Shown in pieces: positions 50,513 through 59,592 of a stretch of DNA of 64,000 bases. The position numbers and the translations under genes were made by a program. Origin of the DNA: JAZDGX01 sp964482205 (GTDB lineage: Bacteria > Eisenbacteria > RBG-16-71-46 > CAIMUX01 > WJJG01); assembly GCA_964482205.1 (NCBI GenBank), contig CAYZWI010000004.1:186001-250000 (forward strand), in the 5' to 3' direction. The notes under the pieces are model-generated. The model ran no database searches, was not told the DNA's origin, and saw nothing but the letters and a program-made list of their open reading frames with translations. Position 1 is the first letter of the stretch. Each line of letters begins with the position of its first letter.

Positions 50513-52435
50513 TTAGATTCTGCCCGTCTGCTTCAAGAGCACTTCCATCTGGTCGACGAGCTCCGCGAACTTCTTCATCGTCGCATTCACCGGCCCGGGC
50601 TGCGTCAGATCCACCCCGGTGTCGCGCAGGAGATCGAGCGGGTACTTCGACGAGCCGCCGGAAAGGAAGTGGATGTACGACTCCTGCGCCGCCTTCTTCT
50701 GCTTGGAGCTGCCCGTGAGGAACTTCTCCGCCAGCGCGGCGGAGGCGGCATAGGAAGTCGCGTACTTGTAGACGTAGTAGTTGCGATAGAAGTGCGGAAT
50801 CCGGATCCAGGTGTAGCCGTACTCCGGATCGATCGCCACGGAATCGCCGTAGTAGTCCTTCAGCACATCGACATACATCTGGGTGAGCGTCTCGGACGTC
50901 AGCGGCTCGCCCATCTCCGCGGCCCGGTGCATGCGGTGCTCGTAGTCGGCGAACATCACCTGGGTGATGAGCGTGCCGCGAATCTTGTCGATCCACTGGT
51001 TCACGAGGTAGAGCTTCTTGGCCGGGTCCTTTTCCCTCTTCAGGAGATAGTCCATCAACAGCGCCTCGTTGAAGGTGGATGCCACCTCGGCGACGAAGAT
51101 GGTGTAATCGGCGTAGATGTACGGCTGCTCCTTGTAGCTGAACCAGGTGTGCATCGCGTGGCCCATCTCGTGGGCCGTCGTGAACATGTCGTCCAGCGAG
51201 TTGTTGTAGTTGAGGAAGAGATACGGGTGGCTGAGGTAGGTGCCGGTCGAATAAGCCCCGGCGCGCTTGCCCTTGTTTTCGTAGACATCCACCCAGCCGC
51301 TCTTGAAGCCGGCGGTCATCCCGCCGACATATTCTGGGCCGAGCGGCGCCAGCGACTTCAGGATCGTCTGCACGGCGGCATCGTATTCCACTTCCTCGCG
51401 CGTCTCGGGGATCAACGGGGCGAACATGTCGTAGAGGTACAGGGAATCCTGGCCAAGTGCCCGCCGCCGGAGGTCGCAATAGCGTTGGAGAGTCCCGGCA
51501 TTGTCCTTCACCGTCTGGATCAGGCTCAGGAACACGGTCGTGTCGACGAAATCCTGGTCCATGGAGGCGTGCAGCGCCGATTCGTATCCGCGCGAGCGGG
51601 CGTAGAAGACATCCTTCTGGATGTTGCCGGTCATGAGCGCGGCCGCCGTGTTCTTGTAGTCGGAGTAGGCGGTGAGCAGCGAGAGGGCCGCGTCGCGCCG
51701 CACGCGCGGGTCGCTGCTCTCGAGCATCACGATGAAGCGGCCCTCGGAGACCTCGACATCGTTGCCCTGCTCGTCCTTGATCGTGGGGAATTTCATGTCC
51801 GAGTTGCGCAGCGCGGTCGCGGCGCTGTTGGGCGAGTTGGCCAGGATCCCGGAGAGGGCCAGGATGCGCTCTTCGGCCGGGCTCAGCGTGTGCTCGCGGG
51901 TGCGCAGCTGGTTGTCGATGTACTGGCGGTAGACGGCCAGCTCAGGGGCCTCCTTGTACCAGCGCTCGAAGGTCTGGTCGGGAATCGACACCAGCTCGGG
52001 AGAGAACCAGGAGAGCGCTTCGCCGAACTGCACGGCGAGGACGGTCATCTGTTCCTTGTAGCCCGTGTACTTCTGATTGCGGGTGTCCTGGTCATAGGAC
52101 ATCGCCGCGTAGGAGAAGGCGTTCTCGATCTTCTTGGCCGCTTCCTCGTAGGCTTTGAAGAAGGCGAGCAACTGATCGGGCGACTGGCTGATCTTGCCTT
52201 CGTAGGAGGCCAGGGTAGGGATCAGGGATCCGAGCGACTGGGCATCGGCTTCCCAGGCCTCGTCGCTCGCATACATGGCAGTGAGGTCCCACTTGTAGTT
52301 GTCCGGGATCTGACTGCGCTCCTTCACCTCGCCCATCCCCTGCGCGTCCGCGAACGGTGCGCCGAACAGCAGCATGGCGATCATCAGACCTCCCCACGCG
52401 CATATGAGCTTCTGCGACCACATCCGATTCTGCAT
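50513..52435 (-). CDS. pepF: Secreted M3B oligoendopeptidase F
   Basis: 640 residues. The start at 52435 has GAGGAGGAAGGA immediately upstream. A signal peptide (about 1-31, GLMIAMLLFGAPFADA) is unusual for PepF, which is normally cytoplasmic, so this form is probably periplasmic. The body begins PDNYKWDLTAMYASDEAWEAD, the PepF start. The zinc-binding site HEMGH lies in FTTAHEMGHAMHTWFS, with the third ligand Glu expected in VAEVASTFNEALL downstream. The C-terminus shows the family block HFYRNYYVYKYATSYAAS and LSGGSSKYPLDLL. The enzyme cleaves short peptides (about 7-17 residues). The next gene upstream on the same strand is a POT-type peptide transporter, suggesting joint peptide scavenging. 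Confidence 0.93.
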   Translation of the reverse strand: MQNRMWSQKLICAWGGLMIAMLLFGAPFADAQGMGEVKERSQIPDNYKWDLTAMYASDEAWEADAQSLGSLIPTLASYEGKISQSPDQLLAFFKAYEEAAKKIENAFSYAAMSYDQDTRNQKYTGYKEQMTVLAVQFGEALSWFSPELVSIPDQTFERWYKEAPELAVYRQYIDNQLRTREHTLSPAEERILALSGILANSPNSAATALRNSDMKFPTIKDEQGNDVEVSEGRFIVMLESSDPRVRRDAALSLLTAYSDYKNTAAALMTGNIQKDVFYARSRGYESALHASMDQDFVDTTVFLSLIQTVKDNAGTLQRYCDLRRRALGQDSLYLYDMFAPLIPETREEVEYDAAVQTILKSLAPLGPEYVGGMTAGFKSGWVDVYENKGKRAGAYSTGTYLSHPYLFLNYNNSLDDMFTTAHEMGHAMHTWFSYKEQPYIYADYTIFVAEVASTFNEALLMDYLLKREKDPAKKLYLVNQWIDKIRGTLITQVMFADYEHRMHRAAEMGEPLTSETLTQMYVDVLKDYYGDSVAIDPEYGYTWIRIPHFYRNYYVYKYATSYAASAALAEKFLTGSSKQKKAAQESYIHFLSGGSSKYPLDLLRDTGVDLTQPGPVNATMKKFAELVDQMEVLLKQTGRI

Positions 52436-52718
52436 TCCTTCCTCCTCGGTTCTCGTGCCGGTCCATCCGGCCGGAAGATCATGCCCGCCGTTGCGCCGGG
52501 CGACCACGCCTCGTGGCAAGCCAAGCAATATACGGAGAACAGGGCTCGCTCGGAAAGAGTCCATTGCATGGAAACGGGAAGATCGGGGCGCTTCCCACTC
52601 GACCGAAAGCAGCGCCGGCCGGGCCGCACAGGAATTTGCGGGCCTTGGCCGGATCGACGCACGACCGGCTGCTGGCCTCCAGACCGTTGCCGTTCCACAA
52701 GTTGCGCGCCCGCCGACC

Positions 52719-54026
52719 TCACGATTCCTGCTGCGCGAACCCCCCGGCGATCCGTTGATAGAGGGCGAGGACGATGATACCGACGATCGTGTGGGCGGCC
52801 AGCACATACCAGACGGTACCCGGATGGCCCGCGTCGCTGAAGCGCCCGTAGAGCGAGGTGTAGATCGCCCCGCTGAAGGCGCCGACGGCGGTCGCCAGGA
52901 AGTTGCTGCCCATGTAGAGCCCGGCCTTCTCCTTGGGCGCGATGAAGGTGATGTATTCCTGGATGCGCGGCGACGAGATCATCTCTCCCACCGCGAAGAG
53001 GAAGATGCCGAGGAACACCAGCGCCGGCGCGCCCACGCTCGCGCGCGCCATCACCACGAAGCCGATCGCGCAGACGAAGAGGCCGAAGAGAAACGAGGGG
53101 ATCGCCTTGAAGCGTTCGGCGATCCTCGATACGAACAGCTGGAAGATGACGATGATGTAGCCGGTGTGCGAGATCGTCTCGCCCAGCACTCGGCGCACTC
53201 CGTCCTTCTCCTGCGAGAAGAAATTGGCGACGCCCGCGCCGAAGACGCTGCGCACCGCCAGGTAGAGTCGCGCGGTGTCGATGTTCTGATCGACATAGAG
53301 CGCGCAGAGATTGAAGAAGCCCCAGAACGGGATCCAGAAGAAGACGCCGAGTAGGAGCAGGAAGAGGCTGAACTTCAAGTCCGAGAGCGCCGTCCCGATG
53401 TCGCGGAACTTGTCGCGCAGGGTCACGCCTTCCCGCTGCCGCGGCGGCTCCTTGTAGAAGAAGAGCGTGATCAGCAGCATGAGCACGACGCCGACCGCGG
53501 CCACCTTGAAGGAGAGGTCCCACGAAATCACCCGCAGCTTGCCGGCGACGATCGGCCCGAGCGAGCCGCCGACATTCACCATCGCGTAGAAGATGCCGAA
53601 GCCGAGAGTCGAATTCGTGCGATCGGTGACCGCGCGCACCGTGCCGGAGATGAGCGGTTTGAAGATCCCCGCGGCCAACCCGATGCTCAGCATCGTGAGC
53701 GCGATGCCCGAGAAGGATTTCGTGAGGATGAGGAGCAGGACGGACGGCAAGTACGCGAGATAGGAGACGATCAGCACCTTCTTGAACCCGAAGCGGTCGG
53801 CGAAGGTGCCCGAGAAGAGCGGGACCACATAGGAGAAGAGCAGGAAGATCGTCTGCACGATGCCGAGCTGGTTTCGGGAATAGCCCAGGCTCGCCATGTA
53901 GATGCCGAAGCTGAAGTAGATGCCGTAGTAGACGAAGCGCTCGAGCACTTCGATGAGGTTGGCGGTCCAGAAAACTCCCGGGAAGCGCGATCGCTCGCGC
54001 GGACGCTGCTCGATGCGTGACTCCAT
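52719..54026 (-). CDS. POT/PTR2-family peptide:proton symporter (MFS)
   Basis: 435 residues from ATG 54026 with GGAGGAAG 7 nt upstream. Helix 1 carries EVLERFVYYGIYF, the ExxERFxYYG proton-coupling motif of POT transporters. The loop between TM2 and TM3 reads FADRFGFKKVLI (MFS motif A-like), and TM4-5 contain GIFYAMVNVGGSLGPIVAG, the PTR signature region. About 12 transmembrane helices are visible. It imports di- and tripeptides driven by protons. Its gene is followed after 283 bases by the secreted oligopeptidase gene, a functional pair for extracytoplasmic peptide use. Substrate range is inferred from the motif alone. Confidence 0.88.
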   Translation of the reverse strand: MESRIEQRPRERSRFPGVFWTANLIEVLERFVYYGIYFSFGIYMASLGYSRNQLGIVQTIFLLFSYVVPLFSGTFADRFGFKKVLIVSYLAYLPSVLLLILTKSFSGIALTMLSIGLAAGIFKPLISGTVRAVTDRTNSTLGFGIFYAMVNVGGSLGPIVAGKLRVISWDLSFKVAAVGVVLMLLITLFFYKEPPRQREGVTLRDKFRDIGTALSDLKFSLFLLLLGVFFWIPFWGFFNLCALYVDQNIDTARLYLAVRSVFGAGVANFFSQEKDGVRRVLGETISHTGYIIVIFQLFVSRIAERFKAIPSFLFGLFVCAIGFVVMARASVGAPALVFLGIFLFAVGEMISSPRIQEYITFIAPKEKAGLYMGSNFLATAVGAFSGAIYTSLYGRFSDAGHPGTVWYVLAAHTIVGIIVLALYQRIAGGFAQQES

Positions 54027-54124
54027 GGCACTTCCTCCGCTCATGCTTGGGCCTCGAGGGATTTCGCCGGCAGGATACGGGTCCGAGCGGGCGCTGTCTC
54101 GCAGTTTTCGGCGCAGGGACGAGA

Positions 54125-54153
54125 GGGCTGGAATGCGGTCCGCGCTCCAGCCC
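54125..54153 (-). terminator. Hairpin downstream of the Nramp-family gene
   Basis: A perfect 8-bp stem, GGGCTGGA (54125-54132) and TCCAGCCC (54146-54153), with a 13-base loop. It lies 34 bases past the stop of the minus-strand Nramp gene at 54187. No T-tract follows on the minus strand, so intrinsic termination is uncertain. Confidence 0.4.
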
Positions 54154-54186
54154 GCGTCCGCCCGCGGTCCCCCGTGATTGCCCTGC

Positions 54187-55443
54187 CTAGCGCATCGTCA
54201 ACGCCAGCACTCCGGAAGCCACGCCCATTCCAGCCATGACGACCGAGAGCGCGATCGTGATCGCGTTGAAGAGCGGTGAATTGACATGCTCTCCCATGAT
54301 CCGCCGGTCGTTCACGAGAATGAGCATGAAGATGAGGACGATCGGAAGGAGGAAGCCGTTGACCACCTGGCTCAAGTACATGATCCCGAGCAGCGAGATC
54401 CCGGGCAGGAGGATGAGCCCGGCCCCAAGCGCGATGAGCACGGTGTAGAGCAGGTAGAACTTCGGCGCCTCGGAGAAGTCCTTGTCGACGCCCGATTCCC
54501 AGCCGGCCGCTTCGCAGATCGTGTAGGAAGTGGAGAGCGGCAGGATGCTCGCGGCGAAGATCGAGGCGTTCAGGAGGCCGAAGGCAAAGAGAGCCGCCGC
54601 GTACCGGCCCGCCATCGGGACGAGCCCGCGCGCGGCGTCGGCCGCGGTCTCGATGCGGATGCCGTTCGCATGCAGGCTCGTCGCGCACACGGTCACGATG
54701 AAGACGGCCACGACCGTGACGGTGATGCAGCCGAGGATCGTGTCCAGCCGCGAGAGCGCGTAGTCCTCCACGCGCACATTTTTCTCGACGACGGCAGCCT
54801 GCTGATAGAACTGCATCCAGGGCGCGATCGTGGTGCCGACGAGCGCGATCAGCATGATGAGATAATCGGCTTGCGGGAGGATTTGCGGAACGACGAGCGC
54901 GCGCCCCATCTCCCCGATCGGCGGATGGCTCATGATGCCGGCGATGACATAGCTCACATAGAAGAGGCAGGCGAAGAGGAAGACCTTCTCGACGGTGCGG
55001 TAGGTGGCGCGCAAGACGATCGCCCAGACGAAGAGCGCCGCCACCGGCACGCTGACCCAGCGCGGCACGCCGAACATTCCGGCCGCCGCCGCGACACCCG
55101 CGAACTCCGCCAGGATATTGCCGAAGTTCGCGACCAGCAGCGCGAGCATGAGGTAGAAGGTCCAGCGCACGCCGAAGCGTTCGCGAATGAGATCGGAGAG
55201 GCCTTTGCCGGTCACGACCCCCATGCGGTTGCACATTTCCTGCACGACGACGAGGGCGAGGCAAAGCGGGATGAAGATCCACAGCGTGGCGAAGCCGAAG
55301 CGCGCGCCGGCCTGGGAATAGGTGGTGATCCCGCCCGCGTCGTTGTCGACATTGGCGGTAATCACTCCCGGCCCGAGGAGGGCGAAGAAAAGCGCCAGGC
55401 GCGTGCCGAAGCGCCGGACGCGAACCGCCTTCGGCCCACTCAC
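54187..55443 (-). CDS. Nramp-family divalent metal transporter, probably Mg2+-type
   Basis: 418 residues with about 11 transmembrane helices and LeuT-fold layout. Helix 1 reads NVDNDAGGI (D35-A-G-G38) where Mn/Fe Nramps have D-P-G-N, so the metal-ligand Asn is Gly. Helix 6 reads TTIAPWMQ (A207-P-W209) where they have M-P-H, so the Met that selects transition metals is Ala. Loss of both soft-metal ligands is what I recall for the NRMT branch, which moves Mg2+ as well as Mn2+. The start GTG overlaps the stop of the upstream PRC-MgtE_N-CBS gene as GTGA, so both are made together. This coupling to a Mg2+-sensor module supports Mg2+ as substrate. Confidence 0.88.
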   Translation of the reverse strand: MSGPKAVRVRRFGTRLALFFALLGPGVITANVDNDAGGITTYSQAGARFGFATLWIFIPLCLALVVVQEMCNRMGVVTGKGLSDLIRERFGVRWTFYLMLALLVANFGNILAEFAGVAAAAGMFGVPRWVSVPVAALFVWAIVLRATYRTVEKVFLFACLFYVSYVIAGIMSHPPIGEMGRALVVPQILPQADYLIMLIALVGTTIAPWMQFYQQAAVVEKNVRVEDYALSRLDTILGCITVTVVAVFIVTVCATSLHANGIRIETAADAARGLVPMAGRYAAALFAFGLLNASIFAASILPLSTSYTICEAAGWESGVDKDFSEAPKFYLLYTVLIALGAGLILLPGISLLGIMYLSQVVNGFLLPIVLIFMLILVNDRRIMGEHVNSPLFNAITIALSVVMAGMGVASGVLALTMR

Positions 55444-56717
55444 GCGCGCGCCTCCCGTTTGAATTCAGGCAAGAGATCGTCGACGGCGTGTTTGAAGAGG
55501 ATGACGCCCATCATGCGTCGGTCCGCGTCGATCACCGGGATTCCCAGGAACGAGTACTTCTGGAACTGCTCGGCGACTTCCTTCAATCCTTCGTCCGGCG
55601 TAACGGTGACGAGACGCTGCTCCATGATCTCTTCGACCGGCCGCTCAGGGCTCGCTCCCAGCAACGAACGCAGGGTGGTCACTCCTTTCAAGCGGCGGTC
55701 GTCATCGAGCACATAGGTGTAGTAGATCGCCTCGATCTCAGGAGCGAGACGCCGCACCTCGGCGAGCGCCTGATCGACGGTGGCATTCAAGGGAACGGAA
55801 ACGAATTCGGGGGTCATGAGGGCCGCGGCCGTCTTCTCTTCGTACTCGATCAATTGCTCGAGCTGCGCGCGCTCGGGCGCTTCGACCTCCGCGATGATCT
55901 CTTCCGTGTGGGCGTCGGGCAGGCTGGTCAGGATGTCGGCCGCCTCTCCCGGGTCCATCTCCTCGAGGATGTCGGCCGCGAGCGAGGGCTCGAGCTGCGA
56001 GATGACGGCGGTCTGCACCTCTTCTTCGGCTTCTTCCAGCACATCGGCCACCGCTTCGGGCCCCAGGCTGCCGACGATCATCGCGCGCTCTTCCTTGCCG
56101 AGGTCTTCGAGAATGTCCGCGAGCTCGCCGGGATGCAGATCGCGGATGCGTGCGTGCTCGATCTTCAAGCGAATGGGGTGGCCGGGCTCTTCGGTTTCCG
56201 CCAGGGGCTGCACGAACTTCCAGGAGATCAGTTCCTCGCGCAGCGGACGATGGATCGCCTGGAAGAAGCGGCGGGTCGCGCGCTCGAACCCCAGCCTGCG
56301 CATGAGACCCAGCCCGCCGACATCGACATGCACGATCCAGGCCCGCTCGGCGAGCAGGAGGTGCACATCGTTCACCCGGCGCACTTTCGCGCCTTCCATG
56401 TCGACGATCTGTTTGTCGAGCAGCCAGTCGCTGACCAGAAAGTCGGCCGGCTCGAGATCAAGATCCCGCAACGCGGACGGATCGATGCGGACTTGCTCGC
56501 GTCTGGCCATGCGGTCGAGCTCGAGGCCGGGAAGGACGGCCAGCTTGCGCGGCCCATTCGTCAGCCGCACCACGAGACCCCGCACGCCCGGAAAGGGATG
56601 GCTGGTGGAAGCGACCAGGTCTTGCACCTTGCCGAGCCGCCGTCCCTGCGGATCGCGGACGATGCGCCCTTGGATTTCCGAGAAATAGCGGAAGGTGACA
56701 TTCCTGGCATTGATCAT
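55440..56717 (-). CDS. Soluble PRC-barrel / MgtE_N / CBS domain protein
   Basis: 425 residues with no transmembrane segment. The ATG at 56717 has GGAGG 5 nt upstream. Two PRC-barrel-like segments (about 5-80 and 85-165, GRIVRDPQGRRLGKVQDLV; LLDKQIVDMEGAKVRRVNDV) lead to an MgtE N-terminal superhelical domain (about 195-305: LHPGELADILEDLGKEER, LEEMDPGEAADILTSLP). Two CBS domains follow (LMTPEFVSVPLNATVDQAL; IMEQRLVTVTPDEGLKEVAE). In MgtE these cytoplasmic parts bind Mg2+ and gate the channel, but here the channel domain is absent and replaced by a translationally coupled Nramp-family gene. It is likely the Mg2+ sensor or gate of that transporter. Confidence 0.9.
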   Translation of the reverse strand: MINARNVTFRYFSEIQGRIVRDPQGRRLGKVQDLVASTSHPFPGVRGLVVRLTNGPRKLAVLPGLELDRMARREQVRIDPSALRDLDLEPADFLVSDWLLDKQIVDMEGAKVRRVNDVHLLLAERAWIVHVDVGGLGLMRRLGFERATRRFFQAIHRPLREELISWKFVQPLAETEEPGHPIRLKIEHARIRDLHPGELADILEDLGKEERAMIVGSLGPEAVADVLEEAEEEVQTAVISQLEPSLAADILEEMDPGEAADILTSLPDAHTEEIIAEVEAPERAQLEQLIEYEEKTAAALMTPEFVSVPLNATVDQALAEVRRLAPEIEAIYYTYVLDDDRRLKGVTTLRSLLGASPERPVEEIMEQRLVTVTPDEGLKEVAEQFQKYSFLGIPVIDADRRMMGVILFKHAVDDLLPEFKREARA

Positions 56718-57647
56718 GGGAACCTCCACGGCCGGCCGCCTTGGATTCGACGAAGAGTCGCTGAGCGAGCACTCCCGATCAAGCCTTTAGGGACGGGTGC
56801 GCACAACATTCGCACGCACGCGAACGGGCTGAGGACGCATCTTGCGAGCGGCTTCACGGCTTCGCGATGGGAATGGGGATCGAAAATGGTTTGGCGAGTC
56901 ATTGGCGCGTCGTGAGAGAACCCTGCGGTCAGGCTTTCGGAAGAATCCGCGTCGGAGAGAAGACTTCCCCGCGCAATGCGTTTGGACGGCGCGTGCGGGA
57001 AAGGAATCGCGTGCGCGCGAGCCGCGCTTGGGCTGCGCCGTCGTTTCGAGGCCTCAGGTCGAGACGCTCTCGGGAGACCCTCTTCGGTTCACGGCCTGCC
57101 CGCTCCCTGACCTGGCGGCTGCGTCGCCCCGCAGGGTGGCTCGAAGATTCGGGATTTCCTGCCATGGATTCCGGGCCACCGGCTTCGTCGGGGCCCTCGC
57201 CGGCGAGAGCCTTCCTCCAGCACCGGATCGCGGACGGCCGCCCGGGGGGACGGACCCCGCCTGATCCTCCAATCAGTTCTCGCCAAAGCAATTGGCCGAT
57301 AGCATCCGTCCGATTTTTCCCCTTGGGAATGCGTAGATCGCTTGGCCTGGAGCCGAATACTTAATGATGATGCGCTCGGGGGTGCCCGTTGGAGGCGCCG
57401 TGCTTGGAAGGGGCGAAGCGTGAAGGCGATGGCGATGGCGTGAAGCCGGCCTCCGGTTCGGAGAGACCCTTCCGAATCGGGGGAGGAAGGTGTACACTAT
57501 TCCGTTTTGATTCCCACTTGCCGGGGAACTCTTCTCGCAGAGGCGGTTTCCTCTCGAAGGATCCCTCCGGTGAGCGATCTGCCTGTCTGGTGCGGACTTG
57601 CAGAATCATTTCGAATGCACCCGGATTGCTTCGAGAAGGAGTGGCCC
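56718..57647. other. Long gene-free region before the sulfate genes
   Basis: About 930 bases between divergent genes. Several overlapping frames are open because of high GC, but none has a ribosome-binding site or recognisable domain. Near 57454-57473 an inverted repeat TTCGGA / TCCGAA flanks GAGACCCT. The AT-richer stretch GTGTACACTATTCCG at about 57490 may be part of the sat promoter. No riboswitch consensus was recognised. Confidence 0.45.
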
Positions 57648-58811
57648 ATGAGTCTGAATCCGCACGGCGGGCGGCTGATCGACCGGATGGTTCCAGCCTC
57701 GGAAATTCCCTCGCTCACCGAAAAAGCCGCCGGCCTGCCCCGCGTCACCCTGAACGAGCGCGAGATCGCCGACATCGAGATGATCACCGTGGGGGCCATG
57801 AGCCCGCTCGAAGGATTCATGACCCGCGAAGACTACGAAGGCGTCGTCGAGCGCCGGCATCTGGCCAAGGGCCTCGCCTGGACGATCCCCGTGACCCTGA
57901 ATCTGCGCGATGAACAGGCGGCGCAGATCAAGGAGGGCGCGGAAGTCGGTCTCTACGATCGCGACGGCGCGCTGATCGCGGTGATGGAAGTGCAAAGCAA
58001 GTATCGCCCCGACAAGACGGCCGAAGCGGCCAAGGTCCTGCGCACGACCGACGAGGCGCATCCCGGGGTGAAGTACCTGAAGGGCATCGGAGACACCTAC
58101 ATCGGCGGCCCCTTGCACGCCCTGCGCAAGCCGCACCACGCCGAGTTCACCCGCTATCGCCTCGATCCCAAGGAGACGCGCGTCCTCTTCAAGACCAAGG
58201 GCTGGGAGACGGTCACCGCCTTCCAGACGCGCAATCCCATTCATCGCGCGCATGAATATCTGCAGAAGTGCGCGCTCGAGATGGTCGACGGCCTGTTGAT
58301 TCACCCGCTCATGGGCGCGACCAAGGCCGACGACATTCCGGGCGATGTGCGCATGGAGTGCTACGAGGTTCTCCTGCGCGGCTACTACCCGAAGGATCGC
58401 GTCGCGTTGACGATCTTCCCCGCCGCGATGCGCTACGCCGGGCCGTCGGAGGCGATCTGGCATGCGATCGTGCGCAAGAACTACGGCTGCACGCATCTCA
58501 TCGTCGGGCGCGATCATGCCGGCGTGGGCAACTACTACGGCACCTACGACGCGCAGCACATCTTCAAGGAATTCCCCGGCGAACTCGAGATCACGCCGAT
58601 GATGTTCGAGCACACCTTCTTCTGCCGCACCTGCGGGAACCTGGGTTCGATCAAGACCTGCCCGCACGACAAGGATGTGCGCGTTTTTCTGAGCGGCACG
58701 AAGGTGCGCGAGATGCTGGCCAAGGGCGAGAATCTGCCGGTGGAGTTCACGCGTCCGGAGGTGGCCCAGGTGCTGCGCCGCCATCAGACGCAAGGCCCCG
58801 CAAAGGCGTAA
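57648..58811 (+). CDS. sat: Sulfate adenylyltransferase (ATP sulfurylase), monofunctional
   Basis: 387 residues, the archaeal/bacterial single-subunit type rather than CysDN. AAGGAG lies 6 nt before the ATG at 57648. The N-terminal PUA-like domain has MSPLEGFM and the catalytic domain has QTRNPIHRAHEY (QxRNPxHxxH, ATP binding). Further motifs are GPSEAIWHA, then VGRDHAGVG (second ATP-binding loop). A zinc-ribbon-type segment FCRTCGNLGSIKTCPHD follows, with Cys spaced as in Zn-bearing dissimilatory or thermophilic enzymes. It makes APS and PPi from ATP and sulfate. The next gene, cysC, phosphorylates APS to PAPS. No sulfate permease or APS reductase is in this window. Confidence 0.95.
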   Translation: MSLNPHGGRLIDRMVPASEIPSLTEKAAGLPRVTLNEREIADIEMITVGAMSPLEGFMTREDYEGVVERRHLAKGLAWTIPVTLNLRDEQAAQIKEGAEVGLYDRDGALIAVMEVQSKYRPDKTAEAAKVLRTTDEAHPGVKYLKGIGDTYIGGPLHALRKPHHAEFTRYRLDPKETRVLFKTKGWETVTAFQTRNPIHRAHEYLQKCALEMVDGLLIHPLMGATKADDIPGDVRMECYEVLLRGYYPKDRVALTIFPAAMRYAGPSEAIWHAIVRKNYGCTHLIVGRDHAGVGNYYGTYDAQHIFKEFPGELEITPMMFEHTFFCRTCGNLGSIKTCPHDKDVRVFLSGTKVREMLAKGENLPVEFTRPEVAQVLRRHQTQGPAKA

Positions 58812-58885
58812 GACAGGCACCGGCCAGCGAAAGGCACAGGTCGACAACAAGCACGGCCAACGACAGGCACAGGTCAACGAAGAAC
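58812..58885. repeat. Imperfect repeats between sat and cysC
   Basis: The 89-base gap holds related words: AGGCACAGGTCGACAA at about 58834 and AGGCACAGGTCAACGA at about 58866, plus a diverged copy AGACAGGCACCGGCCAGCGA at about 58811. The purine-rich string fits no gene and could be a decayed duplication or leader element. Confidence 0.4.
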
Positions 58886-58900
58886 GAGGAGAAGCGGCAG

Positions 58901-59503
58901 ATGAAGGGGTTCACTCTCTGGTTCACGGGATTGTCGGGTTCGGGAAAGTCCACCCTCGCGACGGCCGTCGCCGAGGAATTACGCAAGCGCGACCTGAAGG
59001 TCGAGATCCTCGACGGCGATGTGGTGCGCACGAACCTGAGCAAGGGGCTGGGCTTCTCGAAGGAAGATCGCGACATCAACATCCGTCGCATCGGCTTCGT
59101 CTGCAATCTCCTCTCGCGCAACGAGGTCGTCGCCATCGCGGCCGCGATCTCGCCCTACAAGGCGATCCGCGACGAGAACCGGACGCTCATCAAGCGCTTC
59201 GTCGAGGTCTACTGCGAGTGCCCGCTCGAAGTGCTCGCCGAGCGCGATGTGAAGGGGCTCTACAAGAAGGCCATGGCCGGCGAGATCAAGGGCTTCACCG
59301 GCGTGGACGATCCGTACGAGGCGCCCGAGAATCCCGAGATCCGCATTCGATCGGACAAGGAAACGGTGGCCGAAAGCGTGAACAAGATCTTGCGGACCTT
59401 GGAGCTGATGGGCCACATCCCCGCCGATCCGATGGCCGGTGCGATTCCCGCGGAGGAAGAGGCCCGTATCAAGCAACGGTTGGCGGAGCTCGGCTACCTT
59501 TGA
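58901..59503 (+). CDS. cysC: Adenylylsulfate (APS) kinase
   Basis: 200 residues; GAGGAG lies 9 nt before the ATG. Walker A is GLSGSGKST (about 10-18). The APS-binding block GFSKEDRDINIRRIGFVCNL keeps the D-R and R-R-I-G residues; VAIAAAISPYKAIRDENR includes the family-specific S-P-Y. GFTGVDDPYEAPENPEI is the lid loop. The C-terminus extends about 30 residues past the usual end (PADPMAGAIPAEEEARIKQR). It makes PAPS from APS and ATP. With sat 89 bases upstream, the pair forms a PAPS-synthesis operon; PAPS can feed sulfate reduction or sulfotransferases. Confidence 0.94.
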   Translation: MKGFTLWFTGLSGSGKSTLATAVAEELRKRDLKVEILDGDVVRTNLSKGLGFSKEDRDINIRRIGFVCNLLSRNEVVAIAAAISPYKAIRDENRTLIKRFVEVYCECPLEVLAERDVKGLYKKAMAGEIKGFTGVDDPYEAPENPEIRIRSDKETVAESVNKILRTLELMGHIPADPMAGAIPAEEEARIKQRLAELGYL

Positions 59504-59592
59504 TCCCAGAGGATTCCTTGCGGATTCGAGGAGCGCTTCCTGCCGGACACCTGCGCCGCTCGCGTTCCCGCGCGATCCGGAGGTACATGCCC

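Noticed and set aside
50669..52777. Very long open frame on the plus strand opposite pepF
   Set aside because: It is the mirror of a high-GC gene with strong codon bias. The pepF strand has HEMGH, a signal peptide and a ribosome-binding site; this frame has no recognisable domain.
56842..57364. Overlapping short frames between the MgtE-like gene and sat
   Set aside because: Open only because of high GC; no start signals or domains.
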